The position numbers and the translations under genes are program-made. Below are positions 39,607-48,582 of a stretch of DNA of 64,000 nucleotides, in pieces (the stretch's first letter is position 1; every line of letters starts with the position of its first letter). A model generated the notes under the pieces. That model had not been told where the DNA came from. It ran no database searches and was given only the letters and a program-made list of their open reading frames with translations. The DNA comes from Sorangium cellulosum. GTDB lineage: Bacteria; Myxococcota_A; Polyangia; Polyangiales; Polyangiaceae. The DNA lies in the NCBI RefSeq assembly GCF_004135735.1, contig NZ_CP012670.1, positions 11,054,501 to 11,118,500 of the forward strand, given 5' to 3'.

Positions 39607-40956
39607 GTGCAAGACCCCCTCAAGCCCAAGGACCACGCGGAAGCGGTGGCGCTCTATCGCAGTGAGATCATCGGCTCGCTCATGCACCGCGAGCTCGATC
39701 GCGGAGAGCTCGCCGAAGCGCTCGCCGACCTGAGCAAGCAGCGGTTTCGCCCCCCGCGCGCCCATTCTCCGCGCTCCTACTCGGTCCCCACGCTCGAGCG
39801 CTGGTACTACGCGTACAAGACCGAAGGCCTCGAAGGCCTGCGCCCCAAGTCCCGCAAGGACAAGGGGCGGGCGCGAGAGCTCACCCCCGAGCAACGGCAG
39901 ATGCTGCTCGACATTCGAGAAGAGCACCCGAGCGCCTCGGTCTCGCTCATCCTCGACACCCTGATCGCGGCGGGTCGCATCGACAAGGGCGCCATCTCCG
40001 CCACCACGGTGCGACGCCTGTACGCCGAGCACCACCTCGATCGCGTCGCGCTGCGCGAGCGCACGGGCGGCAAGGTGCGGCTGCGCTGGCAGGCCGAGCG
40101 CCCCGGCGCTCTTTGGCACGGCGACGTGTGTCACGCGGCACCGATCCTCGTTGACGGCCGCCCGGCGCCGGTGCGGATCCACGCGCTGCTCGACGACGCC
40201 TCCCGGTACATTCTCGCGATCGAAGCGATGAGCGCCGAGCGGGAGGTCGACATGCTGGCGCTCTTCATCCGGGCGCTGCGCAAGCACGGCGCTCCCGACG
40301 CCCTCTACCTGGACAACGGCTCGACCTACCGCGGGCACACCTTGCATCTTGCGTGCGAGCGACTCGGCACCACCCTGATCCACGCCCGCCCCTACGACGC
40401 CCCTGCACGCGGCAAGATGGAGCGCTTCTGGAGGACGTTGCGAGAGAGGTGCGTGGACTTCACCGGCGCGCTCGGCTCGCTGCACGACCTCAACGTCCGG
40501 CTCTACGCCTGGGTCGACGAGCACTACCACCGCACACCGCACGCGGCGCTCTTCGGCAAATCCCCCGCGCAGGTCTACGAGGAGTATCCCCACGTCACCG
40601 ACGGCCTCGACGAGCGAAAGCTCCGCGACGCGCTCACGACCCAGGCCCGCCGGCGCGTCCGGCGTGATAGCACGCTCTCGATGGATGGGGAGGACTGGGA
40701 GACCGATCTTGGCTTCCTCGCCGGCCACCTCGTCACGGTATCGCGGTGCCTCGTCACGCCGAACGAGCCGCCCTGGATCGAACACGAGGGCAAACGCTTC
40801 GCGCTGCACCGAGTCGACCCGGTGAAGAACGCCCGTCGCGCGAGGCCGGCCTGCAACCTCGATGTCGCGCACGAGGCACGCGTCCCCTTCGACCCGCCGA
40901 AAGCGCTCCTGGACAAGGCGCTCGGCCGAACGCCCCGCGGTGACGAGGAGGGATGA
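39607..40956 (+). CDS. DDE transposase/integrase (rve, Mu/TniA-like)
   Basis: This encodes 449 residues from a GTG with GGAAAGGA upstream. An N-terminal helix-turn-helix region (SYSVPTLERWYYAYKTEGLEG) binds DNA. The catalytic core has HGDVCHA (first Asp), YLDNGSTYRG (second Asp) and GKMERFWRTL (Glu). A C-terminal beta-rich Mu-type domain follows (about residues 340-420). It cuts and joins transposon ends. The stop overlaps the ATPase start by four bases (ATGA), so the two are translationally coupled. Confidence 0.85.
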   Translation: MQDPLKPKDHAEAVALYRSEIIGSLMHRELDRGELAEALADLSKQRFRPPRAHSPRSYSVPTLERWYYAYKTEGLEGLRPKSRKDKGRARELTPEQRQMLLDIREEHPSASVSLILDTLIAAGRIDKGAISATTVRRLYAEHHLDRVALRERTGGKVRLRWQAERPGALWHGDVCHAAPILVDGRPAPVRIHALLDDASRYILAIEAMSAEREVDMLALFIRALRKHGAPDALYLDNGSTYRGHTLHLACERLGTTLIHARPYDAPARGKMERFWRTLRERCVDFTGALGSLHDLNVRLYAWVDEHYHRTPHAALFGKSPAQVYEEYPHVTDGLDERKLRDALTTQARRRVRRDSTLSMDGEDWETDLGFLAGHLVTVSRCLVTPNEPPWIEHEGKRFALHRVDPVKNARRARPACNLDVAHEARVPFDPPKALLDKALGRTPRGDEEG

Positions 40957-41768
40957 CCATAGACTTCTGCAGCTACTTCAGCTTTACCGCAGAGCCATTC
41001 TCCAAGGAGATCGAAGACGGCGAGCTCTGGCTTCCTCCGTCCAAGCAGATGCTGCTCGAGATGCTCATCGAAGCGGTGCACGCCAGAAAGAGCGTGCTCC
41101 TCGCCGGTGACCCCGGCGTTGGCAAGACGTGCCTTCTCCGCGCGCTCCGTCATGCCCTTTCGCCGCAGACGTTTCGCTTGACCTACTGCGCGAACGTGAC
41201 GCTTGGACGCCGGGATTTCTATCGCCAGCTCTGTCTGGCGCTCGGCCTCGCTCGGTGCAGCACCGCTGGAGACGTCTTCTACGCGGTCAGCACGCACGTC
41301 GAGGAACTCGCGAGGGAGCGCGTATTCCCGGTCTTCGTCCTCGATGAAGCCCACCTACTTCATCAGGACACGCTCGACCATCTTCACATTCTCCTCAATT
41401 ACGCCTGGGATAGCCGCGCATTGCTTTCGCTCGTGTTGCTTGGCTTGCCCGAGCTCGGCGAGCGGCTCCGCGTGCGGCGCAATCGCTCCCTGTATTCGCG
41501 CCTCCACTACCGACTGACCATCGACCCGCTCACGCCGGACGATACGGCCGACTATCTGCGTGTACGTCTCAGCCGAGTCGGCTGCGCGAAAGAGCTCTTC
41601 ACGTCGGACGCGATCGCGATGTTGCACGAGGCGGCCGCCGGCAGCCTGCGCGACACCGACCGACTCGCCACGGCCGCGCTCCGCGCCGCTGCGCGTAAAA
41701 AGCGCAAGCTCGTTGAGCGCGATGTCCTGAGCCGTATCCTGCAATTGGACGCAGAGGAGGGCGGATGA
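40953..41768 (+). CDS. ExeA/TniB-type AAA ATPase of the transposon
   Basis: This encodes 271 residues. Walker A is GDPGVGKT (about residues 53-60), Walker B is VFVLDEAHLL, and the arginine-rich sensor region RRNRSLYSRLHYRLTIDPL follows. The N-terminus FSFTAEPFSKEI is typical of ExeA-like transposition ATPases. Such proteins select target DNA and activate the DDE transposase. It overlaps its neighbours on both sides by four bases. Confidence 0.85.
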   Translation: MTIDFCSYFSFTAEPFSKEIEDGELWLPPSKQMLLEMLIEAVHARKSVLLAGDPGVGKTCLLRALRHALSPQTFRLTYCANVTLGRRDFYRQLCLALGLARCSTAGDVFYAVSTHVEELARERVFPVFVLDEAHLLHQDTLDHLHILLNYAWDSRALLSLVLLGLPELGERLRVRRNRSLYSRLHYRLTIDPLTPDDTADYLRVRLSRVGCAKELFTSDAIAMLHEAAAGSLRDTDRLATAALRAAARKKRKLVERDVLSRILQLDAEEGG

Positions 41769-42022
41769 ACCCAGCCTCCCTGGCCGAGGAGGACACGCGG
41801 CGGGTCGACGACGAGCGCAGCGCAGCCGCCGCCCTCGTCGTTGCCCTCGCGCTCGCCCGCGACGCGCTCCTCGCGAACTACCCGGACGACCCCGATCCGC
41901 TGTGCCCTCGCACCTACGCCGTCGACGTCGTGCTCCACCACATCGACGGGCTGAGCGACGCCCTCACTCGCCACCGCGCCGTCCTCGACGGCGACGATCG
42001 CCTCCCCACCCACATCGACTGA
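41765..42022 (+). CDS. Small transposon accessory protein
   Basis: This encodes 85 residues, starting in the ATGA overlap with the ATPase. It is helical, Ala/Asp-rich, with no motif I recognise. A protein of similar size and position follows the broken ATPase at 37646, which supports it being a real and conserved part of this transposon type. Confidence 0.6.
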   Translation: MNPASLAEEDTRRVDDERSAAAALVVALALARDALLANYPDDPDPLCPRTYAVDVVLHHIDGLSDALTRHRAVLDGDDRLPTHID

Positions 42023-42157
42023 GAACGTCGGCGCCCCGCGACCGCCGAAGTGCCCCGGCGCCTCCCCTCGCTGCCATCGCGGCGAGCGGAGATCCGGGTC
42101 GACGATGGCCATCACGGAGCCGGATCTTCCGGCCATCAAATAGCTCGCTCGGTAACA

Positions 42158-42163
42158 AGGGGC
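42158..42163. repeat. Target-site duplication, right copy (AGGGGC)
   Basis: AGGGGC follows the right transposon end directly and matches 38444-38449. Confidence 0.85.
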
Positions 42164-42420
42164 ACGCCGAAGAGCTCGCCGAGCTCACGATAGAAGTCGG
42201 GCACGCGGCTCTGCGGGTGCTCGATGGTCCCGACCGTCACGTCAGGCAAGGTGCCGAGGTGCTCACGCACGAGCCTGAGCGCGACGCTCTTGCCGGTGCC
42301 GGGGTCGCCGGTGACGAGCGCGAAGCCGCCGTCGGTGACGCCGCTCTCGACGCGCCGCAGGAAGGTGTGGACCTGTGGCGTGACGTGGAGCGCCTCGACG
42401 GGGAGGTCGGGTCGGAAGGC
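42164..42420 (-). pseudogene. ExeA-type ATPase, N-terminal part (split by transposon)
   Basis: The minus strand encodes AFRPDLPVEALHVTPQV, Walker A GDPGTGKSVAL and then PDFYRELGELFGVPL at the insertion point. It continues in frame into 38443-37912. The expected first ten or so residues are missing, because a TGA and the tail of an IS4-type transposase lie directly upstream. The gene is therefore broken both at its start and by the transposon. Confidence 0.85.
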
Positions 42421-42432
42421 TGAGGCATCCCC

Positions 42433-42545
42433 TCATCTGACCTCGAAGAAATGGCTGAAGAACGCATGCTCGCGGACGATGCGGTCAAAGGCATCCACCA
42501 GGCGGCGAAGCCACTCCTCCCGCATCGTGTGGATGCAGTGCTGGG
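42433..42545 (-). pseudogene. IS4-type transposase 3' fragment
   Basis: The minus strand reads TMREEWLRRLVDAFDRIVREH and ends shortly after. It is a diverged copy of the last 33 codons of the adjacent IS4 transposase (LREDWLRPLMIAFDRIVREH). Only this tail exists, so a related IS4 element once ended here. Confidence 0.7.
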
Positions 42546-42553
42546 GAATCCCC

Positions 42554-43774
42554 TCAAACAATACCGAAGATCTCGCGGAAGACGGCGTGCTCCCGGACGA
42601 TGCGGTCAAAGGCAATCATGAGGGGCCGAAGCCAGTCCTCGCGCAAGGTGGGAAGGCAGTCGTACCAGTAGAGCCCCTGGCGATAGAGCGAGTGTGTGCG
42701 GCGCTTGACCGTATTGACCTTTAGGTATCGATCGAGACCGGCTTCCTCGCTCGCAGCGCCGAGCAGCGTCAAGAGCGCATGGGCGATAGCCGCGAGCAGC
42801 AGCAGCCGATCGCGCCGCCCGGCGTTGCGGATGTGCGTGGCGGAGAGGCCCATCCCGAAGTGGTTGTCCTTGATGTCTCGAAACGTCTCCTCGATCGTGA
42901 ACCTCTTGCCGTAGAGCTTGACGATGTCGCCCGCCTTGCGATCCGAAAGCGTTGTGGCCAGACACCACGCCTCCTTCATCTTCGGTGCGTGAACAAGGAC
43001 GATGGCTGGAACCTTTGCGCGGTCGTCGGTGACGCGCACATCGCGCAGCATCGTGGCGCGGCGGCTCGCGGGCACCCAGGCGTCGGCGGGCCTCGCTTCC
43101 CCGACCGCGTTCTCGACGACGATACAACCGCGGAAACGGATGACGAAGTTCCAGCCGATGAACTCCAAAAAGTCGTAGAGCTTGCGATCGCCGAAGCCCC
43201 GGTCGGCGAGCAGAACGACCTCGACCGTCTCGTCGATGGCGCCGTGAAGCCACTCGATGAGCTCGTATTCGTGGTCCTTCTGGGCACCTTTTAACGCGGA
43301 CTTCTTTACCGTCTTCCATGCCAGCGGCGTCGCACGACCATGCCGCGTCACAAGGTAGGCGCAGAGCGTCGTGTGGTCGTCCTTCTCGAAGTCCGTCCAG
43401 TCCAATGCGACCACGATCTCTTTGCGGACCCCGATCACGAACTGTACCCACGACCTCAGGGAATGAAACACGTCGATGCCGGTATTGCTCAGCAGCCGGT
43501 CGACCTGCTTGACCCCACTCTTCGGTTTGATGTTGGCGACCTTCGCATACGCTTGGCCGATGGCATGGATGGCCAGCACCGCCGCCTGCAGGATGCCAAC
43601 GACGCCGTTCGCGAGCGACAGGACGCGCATCGCGTGCAGGTCATCGCCGAACAAATTCTCGACGAAGGCCTGGATGTACTTCTGGTCGATTTTCGGACGG
43701 ATGGTCTGCTTAGACGGCGCAGACGCGGAGCCATGTGCGGCAGGCTTGTGCGCGTCCTTCGCGAGAGTCGTCAT
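42554..43774 (-). CDS. IS4-family transposase
   Basis: This encodes 406 residues. The DDE triad is visible: ALDWTDF (first Asp), LLADRGFGD (second Asp) and the signature YGKRFTIEETFRDIKD (Glu, Y-(2)-R-(3)-E-(6)-K type of IS4/IS10 relatives). An N-terminal helical domain precedes the core. The frame is intact, so it may be active. I could not define its terminal repeats with confidence. Its tail abuts a fragment of a second IS4-type transposase. Confidence 0.85.
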   Translation of the reverse strand: MTTLAKDAHKPAAHGSASAPSKQTIRPKIDQKYIQAFVENLFGDDLHAMRVLSLANGVVGILQAAVLAIHAIGQAYAKVANIKPKSGVKQVDRLLSNTGIDVFHSLRSWVQFVIGVRKEIVVALDWTDFEKDDHTTLCAYLVTRHGRATPLAWKTVKKSALKGAQKDHEYELIEWLHGAIDETVEVVLLADRGFGDRKLYDFLEFIGWNFVIRFRGCIVVENAVGEARPADAWVPASRRATMLRDVRVTDDRAKVPAIVLVHAPKMKEAWCLATTLSDRKAGDIVKLYGKRFTIEETFRDIKDNHFGMGLSATHIRNAGRRDRLLLLAAIAHALLTLLGAASEEAGLDRYLKVNTVKRRTHSLYRQGLYWYDCLPTLREDWLRPLMIAFDRIVREHAVFREIFGIV

Positions 43775-44047
43775 GATGTCGCTCGAACCAACGGCGCATG
43801 CGGTAAGCTCGCTGGTCGCCTCCTACCAATGTATATTCCGACCAGCGACGACGATTTCTCACTCGCATGACGCAACTCTTCGCTTCGACGTCCATGAAGC
43901 TCAGGGGTTCGATGGTCATGTCGCCAATGATCGTACATGTGCCTACCGTGGAGTGATTCGATGTGACCATCAATTCGCCAGATTTCGCTGCGATAATGAG
44001 GGGATCCCTCAGCCCGCTCACACGTAGTCCGGTCGGTGAACGCTTAC
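43775..44047. other. Spacer ending at an IS66-like end
   Basis: There is no confident gene. On the minus strand a frame with MDVEAKSCVMRVRNRRRWSEY is open but runs into the IS4 transposase start and matches nothing I know. Base composition is lower in GC. At 44041-44047 CGCTTAC (GTAAGCG on the minus strand) is the expected start of an IS66-type end, and directly beyond it RHS-derived sequence begins. Confidence 0.4.
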
Positions 44048-44142
44048 GATCGGCGCATACACCCCGAGCGCCGCCTCTCCAAATCTCAGCACGCCATCAC
44101 GGAGCCGGCTCGCACGCCCATCAAAGAGCGTGCTCGGTAACA
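44048..44142 (-). mobile_element. Solo transposon end fused to an RHS fragment
   Basis: On the minus strand from 44142: TGTTACCGAGCACGCTCTTTG and about 70 bases of end sequence related to the right end of the 3.7-kb transposon. It continues directly into RHS codons for ALGVYAPI, which stop at the IS66-like end at 44047. The same transposon-to-RHS junction occurs at 54086-54160. Confidence 0.7.
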
Positions 44143-44290
44143 CCATTCCCAAGATGCGGGAAGAGCGGCTTGTTCAACTCATGACAGCGTATGGCGAGGT
44201 GCTCCTTGAGCACGCCGTGACCCGTGAAATTCTTGGGACTATATGAGGGGATGCATCAGGTGCGCCCACATGCTGAAGTCGCGAGCCAGC
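44143..44290. other. Fragment with possible toxin-like frame
   Basis: On the minus strand a short open stretch reads VLKEHLAIRCHELNKPLFPHL and ends at the transposon end at 44142. It could be the tail of another toxin or immunity gene cut by the transposon, but it is too short to assign. Confidence 0.25.
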
Positions 44291-44647
44291 TCAATATACA
44301 ATTTGTACAAACGGCGTCGCGAGGAGCGCACCCCACACCGTAACTCCCGCGATATACGCGGCCGTCGAGAGCAGCGCCATATATCCACCGAGGCTCCGTT
44401 TGAGCAGCAGCCGCTGCGCCGCCAGGACACTTTAAGCGACACCAATCCCGCTAAACACAACAAACATAATCTGGGGGACGCCGTGCACGGTTATCAGACC
44501 CGCCTCCACTCCTGTCTTCCAGCAGATCGTAGCAGCGTGGGCGATGCGGGCACCGACTATCCAGTGTTGAGCCACCGCGCCAGCGAGCAGACCAACCACC
44601 AACACGTTCCACCTGTGACGCACGACTCCCATATCACTGGCAAGCAT
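44291..44647 (-). pseudogene. Putative membrane immunity gene with in-frame stop
   Basis: It begins eight bases after the Tlde1-like toxin stop. The first 71 codons encode a protein with hydrophobic stretches (VLVVGLLAGAVAQHWIVG and IMFVVFSGIGVA). A TAA at 44432-44434 then ends it, but the same frame stays open for 46 more codons with two further hydrophobic segments (YMALLSTAAYIAGVTVWGALL) up to a TGA at 44291. This suggests an original protein of about 118 residues with several membrane spans, truncated by a nonsense change. A membrane-bound or periplasmic inhibitor fits a peptidoglycan-acting toxin. Confidence 0.5.
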
Positions 44648-44655
44648 GGCCCATC

Positions 44656-45141
44656 CTATTTCACGGTCAAATCGCCGAACTTCTTGATCTTGTCATTCGA
44701 CCAAAAATCGTACCAAGGACCCCCCTGATCAGTCACCACCTCCGTTTTTGTGTCATGCACAAGCCTGACGAGATCGTTGTATTTATTCCGGTTCTTGCAT
44801 GCGATGCACCCGAGCGTGTTCCCAGGTCCATGCAATCTGAACTCGCCACGTCCCGTTGGTTCATGAACATCATCACGAGGCTTCGCATCCACAGCGTCGA
44901 GACGAAACCAATCCGGCCTCTTACCACCGCGCTCAAGGATCTCCCACTTCCCCTTTGGAATAGGATCGCCGAATGGCTTCCCGCCTGACTCAACCTCAAC
45001 AGTGATCGTCTTCTTTGTGTCTCTATCTGTTACAGTAAGATTTCCTGCCGTCGTGTCATACACCGCATCCACTAGTAGCCCGGTGGGGTCGACGAACCGC
45101 AGCGGATTGTTCCACGTATATGTGTACAGGGCAATGTTCAT
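44656..45141 (-). pseudogene. Orphan RHS C-terminus with Tlde1/L,D-transpeptidase-like toxin tip
   Basis: The minus-strand frame starts with the end of an RHS core (YTYTWNNPLRFVDPTG), different in sequence from the other RHS cores here. It continues into a roughly 140-residue tip: NLTVTDRDTKKTITV, PIPKGKWEI and FRLHGPGNTLGCIACKN. The HG-x4-LGCI pattern (His at about 44832, Cys at about 44808) matches the catalytic His/Cys motif of DUF2778/Tlde1 L,D-transpeptidase-like effectors, which alter peptidoglycan. No RHS N-terminal part remains; the open frame upstream is unrelated and enters the ISKra4 end. A putative membrane immunity gene follows. Confidence 0.7.
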
Positions 45142-45357
45142 CGAGTGGAGCACGGAGTGGGATGTCTTACCGTGGCCGCCCGTCATTTGAGTTCCAGAAC
45201 GCTCGCAGCCTGTCGTTCGAGGTTTACACTCTCGCCGCCCTGTCGCAGGCGACATGCTCTGGAGCCATGGGCTGCTAACGATGGCGTCGCTCGCTTGAGA
45301 ATGGTCGATGTTCGGGTTGCGTCGCCGTGCTATCGCATTGGCGTTGCTTATATATAT

Positions 45358-46937
45358 GGGTGTAGATCCCAAACTGACACGAAATCATTGGAGTTTTCTG
45401 GGCGGGTAGGTCCATCCGGTGACAGAAATCTCGGAGGCGTGAGAAAATGTCGCGGCTGTTCGGAATTGATATGGCATGGCCAGACGATCGACGGTGACGA
45501 CGGTACCTGAGGCATCTGCGAAAACGAAGGGACGGACGCTCGCGCGCCTCAAGGAACTGCTCGAAGAGCGCCAGGGCAAGCCGCCGGTAGACGACTTCGG
45601 CTCCTTCGAGCGCGAGTTGCGGGGGAGGATGGCAGAGATCGAGCGAGACCTGCTCGCCGAAGAGCTGCAGCGGTTTGACATCGACGCGCCGGTGGTGCTG
45701 ATCGATGGCGTACCGCATCGGCGGGTGCTCCGCTGCGAGGAGACGTACATGTCGGCGGCTGGACCGGTGCGGGTCGAGCGGACGCTCTACTCGACCCGAC
45801 GTGACGGCGAGCGTGCGGTCAGCGCGCTGGAGCTGCGGGCGGGCATCGTCGAGAAGCACTGGACGCCGCTCGCTGCGGAGCAGGCGGTGTTCATGGTGTC
45901 GCTCATGACGCCCCAGGAGACCGCGACGCTGTGCGCGAAACTTGGCCAGATGCAGCCGTCGAAGAGCAGCCTCGATCGGCTCCCGAAGCAACTCAGCCGT
46001 GAGTGGGAAGCGAAACGCGAGGCGTTCGAGCAGCAACTCCGTGCCGACGACCTCGTACCCGCGGAGGCCGCGACCGTGGCGGTCTCGCTCGACGGAGTGT
46101 TGGTGCCGATGCGTGACGGCGAGCGCGAGGAGAAGCGCGCCCGAGCGACGGCGGAAGGCAGGCCAGCGAGCGGCCCGGCGGGCTACCAGGAGGTCGGGTG
46201 CGGAACCGTGTCGTTCTACGATGCGACCGGCGAACGGTTGAGCACGGTCAAGTTCGGCCGGATGCCGGAGTTCAAGAAGTCCACCCTGAAACGGATACTG
46301 GCCCAAGAGCTGGGGGTAGCCCTCGCGCAAAGGCCGGACCTCACCTTGGTGACGGTCGCCGACGGCGCGAACGACAACTGGAATTTCCTCCATGGTGCGC
46401 TCCCGCCGAGCACCGAGGTCATCGACTTCTACCATGCCGCCGATCACCTGAACGTCGCCCTGAGCGCTGCCTACGGCGACGGGACAGTGAAGTGCCGGGC
46501 ACAGTTCGACAAGTTGCGCCGTGTGCTGCTGGAGGATCCCGACGGAGTGGAGAAGATCATCCGGTCACTCCTCCATCTGACCAAGCAGCACCCCGGCAGC
46601 GGTCGACTCGCGAACGAATTGGCCTATTTTCGTAAGCATCGCCATCGCATGCGCTATGCGACCTGGCAGGCAGCGTGCCTCCCCATCGGCTCCGGGGTGG
46701 TGGAAGCAGCCTGCAAGACACTCGCGACGCAGCGGATGAAGCGCAGCGGCATGCGCTGGAGGCACGAGGACGGTCAGGCCATCCTCACCTTCCGCTCTTT
46801 GGTCCAGAGCGACCGATTCGACCGGGCGTGGGCGTTGCTCGCCGCAACGTATAGAGCGGAGGTGACGCTGATGGAGAACGTCGTCGCGCTCAGCGACTAC
46901 CGGAAGTGATTCGGGCGTCAGTGTGAGAGCTACACCC
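45358..46937 (+). mobile_element. ISKra4-family insertion sequence
   Basis: The left end GGGTGTAGATCCCAAACTGAC (45358) and the right end, read on the minus strand from 46937, GGGTGTAGCTCTCACACTGAC, are clear terminal inverted repeats. The 1580-bp element holds one transposase gene. The right end lies inside RHS coding sequence, which resumes at 46938. The left flank is unrelated, and no target duplication is seen, so a rearrangement or deletion happened after insertion. Confidence 0.85.
45476..46909 (+). CDS. ISKra4-family transposase
   Basis: This encodes 477 residues. Characteristic features are the charged N-terminal region with a helical repeat, SLDGVLVPMRDG (first catalytic Asp region), VTVADGANDNW (second Asp), EVIDFYHAADHLNVAL and the C-terminal LPIGSGVVEAACKTLATQRMKRSGMRW, which is typical of ISKra4 transposases. 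The ATG at 45476 is chosen over 45471 by frame. The gene is intact between matching terminal repeats, so the element may be mobile. Confidence 0.88.
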   Translation: MARRSTVTTVPEASAKTKGRTLARLKELLEERQGKPPVDDFGSFERELRGRMAEIERDLLAEELQRFDIDAPVVLIDGVPHRRVLRCEETYMSAAGPVRVERTLYSTRRDGERAVSALELRAGIVEKHWTPLAAEQAVFMVSLMTPQETATLCAKLGQMQPSKSSLDRLPKQLSREWEAKREAFEQQLRADDLVPAEAATVAVSLDGVLVPMRDGEREEKRARATAEGRPASGPAGYQEVGCGTVSFYDATGERLSTVKFGRMPEFKKSTLKRILAQELGVALAQRPDLTLVTVADGANDNWNFLHGALPPSTEVIDFYHAADHLNVALSAAYGDGTVKCRAQFDKLRRVLLEDPDGVEKIIRSLLHLTKQHPGSGRLANELAYFRKHRHRMRYATWQAACLPIGSGVVEAACKTLATQRMKRSGMRWRHEDGQAILTFRSLVQSDRFDRAWALLAATYRAEVTLMENVVALSDYRK

Positions 46938-48574
46938 AAGAGCAGACGCTCATCCAGCACGACGAGTACTTCCCGAGCGGCGAGCTCTGGCGCGATGAGA
47001 CCGACTCTCGCTACGAGCTGGCGCGCCGGAACACGTTCAGCGGGAAGGAGCTCGATCTCGGAACGGGCCTCTACTACTTCGGAGCGCGGTACTACGACGG
47101 GCGGCAGAGCCAGTGGCTGAGCCCGGATCCGATGGTGGCGCAGTACTTCGGAGGAGGGCCGGCGCTCGGGGTGTACGCGCCGATCAACCTCAGCCTGTAC
47201 GCGTACACGGGGAACAACCCGACGAATTACGTCGACCAGAACGGGATGTGGCTGGAGTCGGCATGGGACGCCTTCAGCCTGGCGACGGGCGTGGTGTCGC
47301 TGGTCGACAACGTCCAGCAGGGCAACTGGGGGAGCGCCGCGCTCGACGCCGGCGGTGTCGCGGTCGACGCGCTGGCGCTGGCCCTTCCCGTGGTGCCCGG
47401 CGGGGCGGGCACGGCGCTGAAGGCCGCCCGCGGCGCCGACAAGCTGAACGACATGCGCAAGGGCGTCGACCAGGGCGCGGACGCGGCCAAGGTCGTCGCC
47501 AGGCACGGCGATGACGTCGCGGATGGCGGCCGGCGCATGGACGATGTCGCGGGTCTCGGCAAGTAGGCCGATAGCTGCACCGGTGCGACGTGCGGTGCTC
47601 CGGGTGCATGTTTCGTGGCCGGGACGGAGGTGGCGACCTCGTCGGGGCTCGTGCCGATCGAGACGATCTCGGTCGGCGACCGGGTGCTGACCTCGGACGG
47701 CCGGAGCGAGACGGTCGTCGACGAGAGCTGGCGGGTGGTCGAGCTCGAGATGCCGAGCCCGGCGGGGGTGCGCGAACCCATCCAGATCCGGCTGCTCAGG
47801 CCGCCCTCGTGGCTCGCGGACAACGGGGTTGCCAGGGGGCGGACGGTCTGGCTCGCGTTCGAGGAGATCTCGCTGGCGGGCGACGCGCGCGTTACGCGCA
47901 TCGGGCCGGCCCCGCGGATCGCGGACGTGCCTGGGCGGGTCGTGCTCAGCACGCTCAACCAGACGGCGAACGATGTCGTCCGCCTCCGTTTCGGCGGCGA
48001 GGAAGAGGTTGTCGAGGCAACATCATCGCACCGGTTCTATTCGGTCGATCGCAGCGACTGGGTGCGGGCGGACAACCTGGAGGCGGGTGAGTATGTCAGG
48101 ACCGCCTCCGGGACGGTTGCGATCTCCAGGGTGGATGTGCTACCTGATGCGCAGCGCGTCTTCAACCTGGAGGTCGAGGCAGAGCATGAGTACTTCGTCT
48201 CCGAGTTGCGTGTCCTCGGGCACAACGCGTGTGGCGAGGGAGCTGCAGGGGGTGCGAAACGCGGTCCGAAGACCGATCCGACGGCGCCGCACAACGCGAC
48301 CATTCGCGCCGAGGCGGACGCACTCGAGGCCGGCGGCAACACAATCGTTGCGGGGGGCGGTCGTGCAAAGGAACGCCTCATTCCGACTCCAGGCGGCCAC
48401 AAGGCTGGGCGTCGCCCGGACATCCTTTACGAGACGCCCGACGGAACGCTGCGCGGCCGCAACGTTGGACGCACACGAGCGGACGGAACTCCTGTCACGC
48501 GCGAGACTCAGGCGCTTGATGACCTCAATGGTCCCGGCGGCGTCCCGACGGATTTCATCCCGTACGACAGATAA
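46938..48574 (+). pseudogene. Orphan RHS-Hint module 2 with putative nuclease tip, nonsense codon
   Basis: From 46938 the sequence is nearly identical to the full RHS gene from 34276 on: end of the RHS core, linker and Hint. At 47564-47566 a TAG replaces CAG (GLGKQ in the other copies), stopping the frame just before the Hint Cys at about 47609; the frame is otherwise open to 48574. After GHNACGEG the tip differs: HNATIRAEADAL, IVAGGGRAKERLIPTPGGHK, RRPDILYETPDGTL and NVGRT. I recall this type as RHS/CdiA C-terminal toxins and suspect a restriction-endonuclease-like fold, but this is not established. The immunity gene at 48583 follows. Confidence 0.75.
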
Positions 48575-48582
48575 GGTCTCCA

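Larger units (their letters stand above)
38450..42157 (+). mobile_element. Complete 3.7-kb TGT...ACA transposon (zinc-ribbon, DDE, ATPase, accessory)
   Basis: The ends are TGTTACTGAGC on the left and, read inward on the minus strand, TGTTACCGAGC on the right, with further similarity around CTNTTTGAYGG. A 6-bp duplication AGGGGC flanks it. Its four plus-strand genes are a zinc-ribbon protein (38872), an rve-type DDE transposase (39607), an ExeA/TniB-like ATPase (40953) and a small protein (41765). TGT...ACA ends, a DDE integrase paired with an AAA ATPase and a 5-6-bp duplication are features of the Mu/Tn7/Tn5053 group. All genes look intact, so it may be active. It inserted into the ATPase gene of a related older element. 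Confidence 0.85.

Noticed and set aside
42237..42557. A 106-codon minus-strand frame and similar short frames over the split ATPase
   Set aside because: The neighbouring frame carries Walker A and joins exactly to the other half of the ATPase, so this frame is a shadow.
45142..45372. N-terminal extension of the Tlde1-like frame
   Set aside because: The extension starts inside the ISKra4 terminal repeat and shows no RHS similarity, so it is a chance open frame.
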